The notes under the pieces were generated by a model, which saw only the letters and a program-made list of their open reading frames with translations, made no database searches and had not been told where the DNA came from. From NCBI GenBank assembly GCA_022826825.1, contig JAJDUD010000024.1:62001-126000 (forward strand): a stretch of 64,000 nucleotides of DNA, written 5' to 3'. Origin of the DNA: Acidobacteriota bacterium (GTDB taxonomy: Bacteria > Acidobacteriota > Vicinamibacteria > Marinacidobacterales > Marinacidobacteraceae). The translations under genes and the position numbers were made by a program. Shown here piece after piece: positions 56,998 through 64,000 of the stretch; positions within the stretch are counted from its first letter, which is position 1; each line of letters starts with the position of its first letter.

Positions 56998-59148
56998 ATG
57001 AAATCCCGTTGCCGCCGCCTGCCGTTCACGTTGCCGGCCGCCGGGCTCGCCCTGCTTGCCTGCTCCCTCGCCGGAGCCGACGAGCGCGTGGACCGCCTGC
57101 CCGAGGAGCATCGCGTCTGGCTCGAAGAGGAGGTGGTCTACATCATCACCGAGGCCGAACGGGAGGTGTTCCTCGGGGTGGAGGGATTCGAGGAACGCGA
57201 ACACTTCATCGAGGCGTTCTGGCAGCGGCGGGATCCCGTGCCGGCGACGAAGGAGAACGAGTTCAGGACCGAGCACTACGAGCGGCTCGATTACGCGAAC
57301 CGGTTCCTGGGGCGGGATGCCCCCCGGCCGGGTTGGCAGACGGACCGGGGCCGGTTCTGGATCATCCTCGGCAAGCCGCGTACGCGGGAGCAGTTCGACG
57401 GCCGGAACGAGATCGTGAGCGCGGATCTGTGGATCTACCAGGGGGACACCAGGCTCGGCCTGCCCCCCCGGTTCAACCTCCTCTTCTTCAAGAAGGAGGA
57501 CATCGGCGAATACGAGCTCTATCACCCCATGTCGGACGGGCCGGACCGGCTCGTGCGCCGCGGCGAGCTGCTCCGCAACCGGCAGCACCACGCGGTGGAC
57601 ATCCTGGAGATCGTCTCCATGGATCTCGCCCGCGCCAGCCTGGTGGTGGACCTCACGGATCCGCAGGCCGACTTCCTCTCCGCGACCAACACGATCGCAC
57701 CGCGGCTCGACACCGTTCGGCCCTCCATGAGCGTGGACAAGAACTTCATCGACATCGAGGAGTCCCCGTACAAGCTCGTGGATCTGGAGGAGATCGAGGG
57801 GTATCTCCGCTACGGAGACCGGGTCACCGCGGAGTACTCGTTCCGGTACGTGAAGAGCGAGGCGGACTTCCGGGTGCTCCTGGGACCTCGGAACACCCCC
57901 TTCATTCACTACAGCGTGAAGCTTGCTCCGGAAGACTTCGCCCTCGAGTTCGACGACCGGGAGAACCTCTACCAGACGACGCTCGACATCGACCTCGAAT
58001 TGCGGACGCTCGAGGGGCGACTGATCGCGATGCAGCGGAACGAACCCCAGATCCGCCTCACCGAGAGCCAGCACCTGGACGCGGGCCGCAGCCCGTTCGC
58101 CTATCGCGACAACCTCCCGGTGATCCCCGGGGAGTACGAGGTGAGCGTGGTCGTCCGGAACCGCGCCACCCAGCAGTACACGGTAGCGAGCGCCGAGGTC
58201 CGGGTGCCCGCGACCGGAGCGGGTTCCGTCGGGCTGGCGGACCTCGTGCTGGCCTACCGGGTGGATCTGGAGCCCGACCTCACCACCGGGCTTCGCTTCG
58301 GAACCTTCCAGTTCGGTTCGTCGGTCATGGAACCCTCGATCGGGGGTGTGTTTTCGACCAGCGACACGCTGAGCGTCGCGGCACAGCCGGTGAACGCGGC
58401 GAATGGGCACCAGGTACGGCTCTGGATCGTGCCGGACACGGCCGTGACCGGGGAGACGGCGGCCCCGGCCGCGCCGCTCGTGGAACGGACCGTCCCGGCG
58501 GGAACCGCCGCCGACCCACCCATCGTGGACATTCCGCTGGCGGGTGTCGGGTCGGGCAGGTACCGGCTGGTGGCCGACCTGCTGGACAGCGCCGGCAAGG
58601 TCGTGGCCTCCCGGGAGGCGCCTGTGCTGGTCTCACCGCGCGCCGCCGTGGACCGACCCGGCTTCATCGTCAGGCGCTCTTTTGCCAGCCACGTTCCCGG
58701 ATTGCTCGCGTTCGCGCTCGGCGACCAGTTCATGGCCCACGGACGGATTCCGGAAGCCACCGTCGCGTTCCGCGAGGCGACCGCGAACCCGGATCTGCCG
58801 ATGGCGCGCTGGAAGCTCGCCAGCGCGCTGCTCTTCACCGGGCAGGCGAACGAGGCGCTCGATCTGCTGCTCCCGATCGAGACGGACTACCCGAACGAGA
58901 TCGAGGTGGCCGAGGGAGTGGGCTTCGCCTACTACATTCGGGGTGAGTGTGACGAGGCGCTGCCGCGGCTCGAGCATGCCCTCAGCCTGCGGGCGGCGGA
59001 CCCGTCGCTCCTGAACGCGCTGGGCGACTGCCACGAACAAGTCGGCGACGGCGAGCGGGCGCGGGAGATGTTCGAGCGTTCGCTGGAACTGAATCCCGGC
59101 CAGCAAGGCGTTCGGGACCGCCTCGCGGGGCTCGGCGATCCGCGCTGA
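56998..59148 (+). CDS. GWxTD-domain lipoprotein with C-terminal TPRs
   Basis: MKSRCRRLPFTLPAAGLALLACS ends in a lipobox. The GWxTD region reads EREHFIEAFWQRRDPVPATKENEFRTEHYERLDYANRFLG, then GWQTDRGRFWIILGKP. A central beta-rich part (about 190-560) follows and the last 150 residues hold two to three TPR units (GRIPEATVAFREATANPDLPMARWKLASAL, ALPRLEHALSLRAADPSLLNALGDC). The GWxTD family has no proven function but is frequent in Acidobacteriota/Bacteroidota. The ATG at 56998 gives the clean lipoprotein signal. Confidence 0.88.
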   Translation: MKSRCRRLPFTLPAAGLALLACSLAGADERVDRLPEEHRVWLEEEVVYIITEAEREVFLGVEGFEEREHFIEAFWQRRDPVPATKENEFRTEHYERLDYANRFLGRDAPRPGWQTDRGRFWIILGKPRTREQFDGRNEIVSADLWIYQGDTRLGLPPRFNLLFFKKEDIGEYELYHPMSDGPDRLVRRGELLRNRQHHAVDILEIVSMDLARASLVVDLTDPQADFLSATNTIAPRLDTVRPSMSVDKNFIDIEESPYKLVDLEEIEGYLRYGDRVTAEYSFRYVKSEADFRVLLGPRNTPFIHYSVKLAPEDFALEFDDRENLYQTTLDIDLELRTLEGRLIAMQRNEPQIRLTESQHLDAGRSPFAYRDNLPVIPGEYEVSVVVRNRATQQYTVASAEVRVPATGAGSVGLADLVLAYRVDLEPDLTTGLRFGTFQFGSSVMEPSIGGVFSTSDTLSVAAQPVNAANGHQVRLWIVPDTAVTGETAAPAAPLVERTVPAGTAADPPIVDIPLAGVGSGRYRLVADLLDSAGKVVASREAPVLVSPRAAVDRPGFIVRRSFASHVPGLLAFALGDQFMAHGRIPEATVAFREATANPDLPMARWKLASALLFTGQANEALDLLLPIETDYPNEIEVAEGVGFAYYIRGECDEALPRLEHALSLRAADPSLLNALGDCHEQVGDGERAREMFERSLELNPGQQGVRDRLAGLGDPR

Positions 59149-59184
59149 TCTCCCGGCCCCCACGGACGGGATGGCCATCCCCTG

Positions 59185-60117
59185 ATGGGCCCGGAACCTG
59201 ATCCGCTGCCCGAGGAAAAACCCTTTCGCAAGGACGTTCTCCTCGCGCCGCTGACGACGCTCGGGCTGGGTGGACCGGCCGACTGGTTCGTCGAGGCCCG
59301 GAGCGAAGCGGAACTCCGGGGGGCCCTCGCCGCGGCGCGGGAGAGTGGGTTGCCGGTCACCCTGCTCGGGGGCGGGTCCAACGTGCTGGTGTCCGATGGA
59401 GGAGTCCGCGGCCTGGTGGTCCGGGTGAGGGGAGGCAGCGCCCGGCAGGTGGACAGCGGGACCGTCCGGGCCTTCGCCGGCATGACCGTGAACGGGCTGG
59501 TTCGCTGGTGCATCCAGCGAGGGCTTGCCGGTCTCGAGACCTGGGCGGGCACGCCGGGAACCGTCGGGGGCGCGATCCACGGGAACGCTCATTTCGGCGG
59601 CCGGGAGATGGGCGAGCTGGTGATGGGTCTTCGCGTCGCGGACGACGCGGGAAGAGTTGAGAACGTCCGCGCGGAAGCGGTGCAGTTCGGTCCCGGGGGC
59701 ATCGCCCTCGCCGGGCGGGGACGCGTCCTGCTCTCGGCCGACTTCGGGGTGCAGCCGCAAGACCCGGCTGTCCTGCGCCGGCGGGCCCGGGCGTCCCTCG
59801 CGTTCAGGAAACGGACCCAGCCGCTCGCCTTGCCCAGCGCCGGCTGCGCCTTCAGGAACCCCGATCCCGAGGGAGCCTCCCTGCCGTCCGGCGTTCCCTG
59901 CGCCGCCGGCGCCCTGCTCGACCGGGCCGGGATGAAGGGCGTCGCGGTCGGCGGCGCCCGGGTGTCGGAGGTCCATGCGAACTTCCTGACCGCCGGGCCG
60001 GGCGCCACCGCGGCCGACGTGCATCGGCTGCTCGGAATCTGCCAGGCGGCCGTGAAGGCGGCCTTCGGGGTGAAGCTCGTGCCCGAACTGGTCCTGCTGG
60101 GAGACTTCCCGTCTTGA
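59185..60117 (+). CDS. murB: UDP-N-acetylenolpyruvoylglucosamine reductase
   Basis: FAD-binding LTTLGLGGPADWFVEA and LLGGGSNVLVSDGGVRGLVVRV, then WAGTPGTVGGAIHGNAHFGG, the catalytic-Ser string LPSAGCAFRNP, VHANFLTAGPGATAADV and a C-terminal PELVLLG (Glu) define MurB. It reduces the enolpyruvyl group to make UDP-MurNAc. Its stop overlaps the murA start as TTGA, so both are made from one message. 310 aa is normal. Confidence 0.94.
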   Translation: MGPEPDPLPEEKPFRKDVLLAPLTTLGLGGPADWFVEARSEAELRGALAAARESGLPVTLLGGGSNVLVSDGGVRGLVVRVRGGSARQVDSGTVRAFAGMTVNGLVRWCIQRGLAGLETWAGTPGTVGGAIHGNAHFGGREMGELVMGLRVADDAGRVENVRAEAVQFGPGGIALAGRGRVLLSADFGVQPQDPAVLRRRARASLAFRKRTQPLALPSAGCAFRNPDPEGASLPSGVPCAAGALLDRAGMKGVAVGGARVSEVHANFLTAGPGATAADVHRLLGICQAAVKAAFGVKLVPELVLLGDFPS

Positions 60118-61400
60118 TCCGGGAAGCGCCGCCGCCGACCACCCTGATCGTCGAAGGCGGCGCCCGGTTGGAGGGCAGGGTGACGGTGGAGGGAAACAAG
60201 AACGCGGCGCTGCCGCTCCTTGCCGCCTGCCTCCTGACCGACGAGTGGTGCGAACTCCGAAACATGCCCGACATTCGGGACGCCGTCACCATGGCCGGGG
60301 TCCTCGAGGGCCTGGGGGCCGAAGTCGAAGGGGTCGGGACGGATCGGGTGCGGGTCCGCGCGGCGGACATCCGGAATGAGGAACCCGACCCCACGGGCGT
60401 GGGGCGGCTCCGTGGCTCGGTGCTCCTCGCGGCGCCCATCCTGGCGCGCCGGGGCCGGGTGCAGATGGGAGAGCCGGGAGGAGACTTCGCGGGACGCCGG
60501 GGCTTCGAGGTGCACCTTGCCGCGCTCCGCGCGCTGGGAGTGCGGGAGGTGGAAGGACCGGGTCGCCAGCTCGAGGCGCCCGAGGGACTGCGGGGAGCCT
60601 CGTTCTATCTTGAAGAGGCCTCCGTGACGGGGACGGAAACGGCCCTCCTGGCCGCGGCCGGTGCGGAAGGAGTCTCGGAGATTCGCCATGCGGCCTGCGA
60701 GCCGCACGTCGTCGAGCTCTGTGGGTTCCTGCAAGAGATGGGGGTGCACATCGAGGGAGCCGGCACCCCGACCCTCCGGGTCGCGGGGACGCGGCGGCGA
60801 AGAGGCGCGTCCTGGACCCTTTCGGGAGACTTCGTGGAGGCCGGGAGCTGGGCGGCGGTGGCCGCGCTGACCGGGGGAACGGTGGAGATTCAGGGGGCCC
60901 GGACGGTGGACCTGGAGCCGATCACCGCGGTCCTCGGCCGGCTCGGTGTCGTTCTTCGGCAAGGCGACGATCGCCTGCTGGTCGAGCCTTCGCGGCTGCA
61001 CGCGGCGCGCCGCATCACCACCGCCCCGTGGCCGGGCTTCCCGAGCGACATGGTGAGCCTCACGACGGTGCTGGCGACGGCCGCCGAAGGCGCGACCCTC
61101 GTCCACGACTGGATGTACGAACTGCGCCTGTTCTCCCTCGAACAGTTGATCGGGATGGGAGCGGACATGTTTCTCTGCGATCCACACCGCGTCATCGTCA
61201 CGGGTCCCAGCCGGCTTCGGGGCAGGGACCTCGACGCCCGCGACATCCGCTCGGGAATGGCGCTCATCGCGGCGGCCCTCGCCGCTTCCGGCGAGAGCCG
61301 CATCACGCCGCTCGAGACGGTGCAGCGGGGCTATTCGGACCTGCCGGCGAAACTGCGTTCGCTGGGCGCCACGGTGGATGTCCGCAGCGCGTCAGCCTGA
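60114..61400 (+). CDS. murA: UDP-N-acetylglucosamine 1-carboxyvinyltransferase with Cys-to-Asp active site
   Basis: The product (428 aa) has GNKNAALPLLAA, LRGSVLLAAPILARRGRVQMGEPGG, GFPSDMVSLTTVLA (catalytic Asp) and DIRSGMALIAAAL. MurA adds enolpyruvate from PEP to UDP-GlcNAc, the first committed step of peptidoglycan synthesis. In most MurA the loop reads PGGCxxGxRP; here it is PGGDFAGRRG, so the Cys alkylated by fosfomycin is Asp, as in mycobacterial and chlamydial MurA. The TTG start overlaps murB by 4 nt. Its 3' end overlaps the convergent ligD-like gene by 9 nt. Confidence 0.94.
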   Translation: MIREAPPPTTLIVEGGARLEGRVTVEGNKNAALPLLAACLLTDEWCELRNMPDIRDAVTMAGVLEGLGAEVEGVGTDRVRVRAADIRNEEPDPTGVGRLRGSVLLAAPILARRGRVQMGEPGGDFAGRRGFEVHLAALRALGVREVEGPGRQLEAPEGLRGASFYLEEASVTGTETALLAAAGAEGVSEIRHAACEPHVVELCGFLQEMGVHIEGAGTPTLRVAGTRRRRGASWTLSGDFVEAGSWAAVAALTGGTVEIQGARTVDLEPITAVLGRLGVVLRQGDDRLLVEPSRLHAARRITTAPWPGFPSDMVSLTTVLATAAEGATLVHDWMYELRLFSLEQLIGMGADMFLCDPHRVIVTGPSRLRGRDLDARDIRSGMALIAAALAASGESRITPLETVQRGYSDLPAKLRSLGATVDVRSASA

Positions 61401-63515
61401 CCCCGTCAGGTAGCGCTCCTGAAACTTCCGGATCGCCGGGAGGAGCGGCTGGCGGTCGTGGAGGGTGCCCGCGAACAGGTCGCCGAGCCGGTCGAGGCGC
61501 TCGGGCAGGCTGACGATCGTGAAGCGCCCGGGATGAAGGTCCCCATCGAGTTCGTCCCAGTCCAGCGGCGTCGAGACCGACGCCGCGGGTACGGGACGGA
61601 CGGCGTAGGGAGGGACCACGGTCTGTCCGCGCCGGTTCTGCAGGAAGTCGAGGTAAACCCGCCCCCGCCGCCGGGAGGTGGTTCGTTCCACGGTCGCGAT
61701 CTCCCGGTGTTCCCCGGCGACATGGGTGGAAACGGCCTCCGCGAACTGCCGGACCACGTCGTAGGGATACACCGGTTCCAGGGGAACGTAGATGTGGAGC
61801 CCGGTAGCGCCCGACGTCTTCAGGTAGGGACGGAGCCCGATCCCGCGGAGCACCTTGCCGAACGCGCGGGCGAGGCGCACCACGTCGCTGAACGGCCCGC
61901 CGCCGGGGTCGAGGTCGAAGACCGCCCAGTCGGGGGTGTCCCGCCGGGTCCGCCGCGAAAGCCAGGGATGGATGTCGATGCTCCCCAGGTTGGCGGCGTA
62001 GAGGAGCGCCGCCGCGTCGTTGACGACGAGGTAGCGGATGGTCTCGCCCCGGTGTCCCGAAGGGATCTCCTCGCTGACGATCCAGTCCGGCGTGTGGTCC
62101 GGCAGGTCCTTCTGGTAGAAGGCCTTGCCCCCCACGCCGTCGGGGTAGCGGAGCAGGTGCGAGGGCCGCTCGTGCAGGTACGGCAGGAGGTGTTCGGCGA
62201 CCCGGTCGTAGTAGCGGATCAGGTCTCCCTTGGTGTATCCGTGATCGGGCCAGAACACCTTGTCGAGGTTCGTGAAGTGGAGCGGCTGCGCGGACTCCCG
62301 CACCGCCCGCTGACGCGAGAGGCCCGCCAGCAGGTGCTCGGAGGGGTCCGGGGTCTCGGTACCGCGTGAGGGGATGCGCAGGCAGTCCGGACCGGGCGCC
62401 CGCTCGCCGGCGAGAGTCCCGGCGGCGGGATAGGCGGCGCCGCCGCGGCGGGCGATGGTTCCCGGCAGCCCCGCCGCTTCGCAGGCCGCGTGGAACTCCT
62501 CCCCCCGGACCGCCACGTGCTCCCCGAAGAGGAGGGTCCTGCCGGACGGCAACAGGGTGGAGAGCAGCTCCTTGCGTTCGAGCAGCGGGACGTTGCGCAC
62601 GTCCCATTCCTCATAGCGGAGCAGGTCGTTCAGATAGAGCGAGACCGGAATCGACGGATCTCCGCCGAGCCGCACCGCGAGGCGCTCAGGTGAGGGCCTT
62701 TCGGCCTCGTCCGTGCTCACGAGGGTCCCGCTCAGGAGGAACTCCTCGGCGCGAACCGCCTCGGCCTCGGCCAGGAGCTCCGGCAGGTCGAGCCCGGCCC
62801 CGTCATCCGCCCGGGTCAGCCGAAGCTCCGCCCCGGAGCGTTCGAGGAAGACGGGAATGCCCCGGAGTTCCGGTTCGAAGATCCAGCCCTGGTCGGTGAA
62901 GGGCTCCCGCTCGCCCTCCGGCAGAACCGGAACCGGATCCGGTTCCCCGGTCCAGGGCGCGGCGCCCTTCAGGTCGAAGAAGGGTTGGCGCTCCGCGTCG
63001 GCGCGCGCGTAGCGGTCCCGCCCCTTGAACAGCAGCCATTCGTCCGGGCCCCGTTTCGTCTTCACCATGTGCCAGGCCCCGCGGAGCTTGCGGCCGGACA
63101 ACCGGAGCACGAGCTTCCCGGCTTCCACGCCGGCAGCCCCCTGGTCCTCGCCCCCTTCCGTGACCTGGTAGGTGCCCCGGTCCCAGATGCCCATGGTGCC
63201 GCCGCCGTACTCACCCTCGGGAATCACCCCTTCGAAGTGCGTGTAGGCCAGCGGGTGGTCTTCGGTCCGGACGGCGAGCTTTTTCACCTCGGGGTCGTAG
63301 GAAAAGCCCCGCGGGACCGCCCACGAGCGGAGTACGCCGTGCATTTCCAGCCTCAGGTCGTAGTGGAGGCGGCGGGCCTCGTGGCGGTGGACCACGAAGC
63401 GCCGACCCCCGGGCGGCCCGGCGTCCGCGGCGCCTCCCGCCGGGGGTTCGGGTGTCCGGCCGAAGTCCCGCTTCTCCTCGTACGCGGTGATCGTCCGGGA
63501 TCGCTTGTCGGGCAT
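61392..63515 (-). CDS. ligD: LigD-type NHEJ protein: phosphoesterase, degenerate ligase and polymerase domains
   Basis: Residues about 35-190 are a 3'-phosphoesterase domain (FVVHRHEARRLHYDLRLEMHG, EDHPLAYTHFEGVIPEGEYGGG). Residues about 410-700 are the LigD primase-polymerase (HFTNLDKVFWPDHGYTKGDLIRYYD, FDLDPGGGPF, YLKTSGATGLHIYVPL), both with their key residues. Between them lies a shrunken ligase domain: motif I, normally ExKxDGxR, reads EPELRGIP, and the DGE motif reads SGT, so the nucleotidyl Lys is gone. At 707 aa it lacks room for the OB fold. It likely processes and fills DNA ends while another ligase seals them. Ku is not in the window. Confidence 0.9.
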   Translation of the reverse strand: MPDKRSRTITAYEEKRDFGRTPEPPAGGAADAGPPGGRRFVVHRHEARRLHYDLRLEMHGVLRSWAVPRGFSYDPEVKKLAVRTEDHPLAYTHFEGVIPEGEYGGGTMGIWDRGTYQVTEGGEDQGAAGVEAGKLVLRLSGRKLRGAWHMVKTKRGPDEWLLFKGRDRYARADAERQPFFDLKGAAPWTGEPDPVPVLPEGEREPFTDQGWIFEPELRGIPVFLERSGAELRLTRADDGAGLDLPELLAEAEAVRAEEFLLSGTLVSTDEAERPSPERLAVRLGGDPSIPVSLYLNDLLRYEEWDVRNVPLLERKELLSTLLPSGRTLLFGEHVAVRGEEFHAACEAAGLPGTIARRGGAAYPAAGTLAGERAPGPDCLRIPSRGTETPDPSEHLLAGLSRQRAVRESAQPLHFTNLDKVFWPDHGYTKGDLIRYYDRVAEHLLPYLHERPSHLLRYPDGVGGKAFYQKDLPDHTPDWIVSEEIPSGHRGETIRYLVVNDAAALLYAANLGSIDIHPWLSRRTRRDTPDWAVFDLDPGGGPFSDVVRLARAFGKVLRGIGLRPYLKTSGATGLHIYVPLEPVYPYDVVRQFAEAVSTHVAGEHREIATVERTTSRRRGRVYLDFLQNRRGQTVVPPYAVRPVPAASVSTPLDWDELDGDLHPGRFTIVSLPERLDRLGDLFAGTLHDRQPLLPAIRKFQERYLTGSG

Positions 63516-64000
63516 TGGGGGGCGCGTGGAGATCGCGTGGAGATCGCGTTCTGGCGGCTCTATTCTGGCGTCTCCGGGGTCAATTCCGGAGGCTCGCTGC
63601 CGTCCCGGATTTCGCGGCGGTATCCATCCTTGACAGCCGAACGAGGCGCGCTAATCTGCCGGTGCCCTGCCGGTTTCCCGCAATCGGCGTTTCGGGTGCG
63701 CTCGTCCCGTGCGCGGCTCCAGGGTCCGGGTTTCCGGGCCCACCTCCATCCGTCTCCTTCCTTCCTCACGGAGCCAGAACGGGACACCTTTCACGGCAGT
63801 TCCGGGAGTTGTGTCAGGGGGCCAACTGTTCGGGAACGCCGGCCGGTTCTCGCGGTAGCGGCCTCCCGACCGGCACAGCGGCGCGCCGCGCCGGACGTGT
63901 CGCTGACGCGCGTGAAACGCACCCGGCAGACACCCGCGTTGCGCACCACGGGCGAAGTTGCCGTCTCCGGCGCGGGGGCGCCTCCCGCTCCGTCCCGGCG
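63516..64000. other. Right-edge intergenic region with short tandem repeat and a degenerate palindromic repeat
   Basis: GCGTGGAGATC occurs twice in tandem at 63524-63545, just upstream of the ligD start. A degenerate member of the GCCGGC family lies at about 63833-63880 (CGGGAACGCCGGCCGG...GACCGGCACAGCG). The 75-aa ORF at 63560-63787 has no recognisable motif and is probably not a gene. No convincing partial gene reaches the right edge. Confidence 0.5.

Noticed and set aside
63560-63787. 75-aa ORF at the right edge
   Set aside because: No motif, Arg/Gly-rich, and no ribosome site.

Overview
The window is a GC-rich (roughly 70% by eye), gene-dense bacterial chromosome segment. It uses ATG, GTG and TTG starts, many neighbouring genes overlap by 1-4 nt, and gaps are short and filled with palindromic repeats. 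The protein mix includes a GWxTD-domain lipoprotein, DUF2911, DUF4105, several exported peptidases (M14, S9, M24), an N-acyl-D-amino-acid deacylase-like lipoprotein, a CehA/McbA-type hydrolase and sulfite-oxidase-like molybdoenzymes. This mix suggests an Acidobacteriota- or Gemmatimonadota-like environmental bacterium with a Gram-negative envelope. That placement is inference; no rRNA is present.

Layout. 0-2.2 kb: acyl-CoA dehydrogenase tail, a MeaB GTPase fused to methylmalonyl-CoA epimerase, and a membrane protein. 2.2-3.1 kb: repeats and tRNA-Val(CAC). 3.1-15.2 kb: glycosyltransferase-pyruvate kinase pair, D-aminoacylase-like lipoprotein, cystathionine beta-synthase, ETF-quinone oxidoreductase, orphan antitoxin, permuted aconitase-family enzyme, DUF4105 protein and a UDP-sugar pyrophosphorylase. 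15.3-25.3 kb: SulP-STAS-cNMP transporter, TPR membrane protein, SppA, a decayed RelE-type toxin locus, MtgA, MscS channel, tRNA-Arg(CCT), apt, acylphosphatase and a cystathionine gamma-synthase-like enzyme. 25.5-38 kb: DUF1820, class C beta-lactamase-like hydrolase, two sulfite-oxidase-like proteins, DoxX, M14 and S9 peptidases, an RmlB-like dehydratase and a quinone-oxidoreductase-like MDR protein. 38-45.2 kb: HIT protein, ilvB-ilvN-ilvC, a second M14 peptidase and bL28. 45.4-52.1 kb: Phd/PIN toxin-antitoxin pair, a propeller-CehA hydrolase and a selenium locus. 52.1-64 kb: M24 peptidase-like protein, two exported HisC-like aminotransferases, DUF2911, GWxTD lipoprotein, murB-murA and a LigD protein.

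The main discovery is at 49.0-52.1 kb. Two adjacent rhodanese-like genes each carry an in-frame TGA exactly where the catalytic Cys of the CxxGxR loop belongs. In both, the frame and homology continue after the TGA, and each TGA is followed by a SECIS-like hairpin. They are therefore best read as selenocysteine proteins, one probably cytosolic and one a lipoprotein. Next to them lie an EgtB/SenA-like gene and a divergent SenB-like glycosyltransferase gene, the two dedicated enzymes of selenoneine biosynthesis. The combination suggests a selenium-handling module.

Other notable points are a LigD whose central ligase domain has lost its catalytic residues, a MurA with Asp in place of the fosfomycin-target Cys, an ETF-QO lacking one Fe-S cysteine, and a dispersed two-part palindromic repeat family of at least 13 copies.
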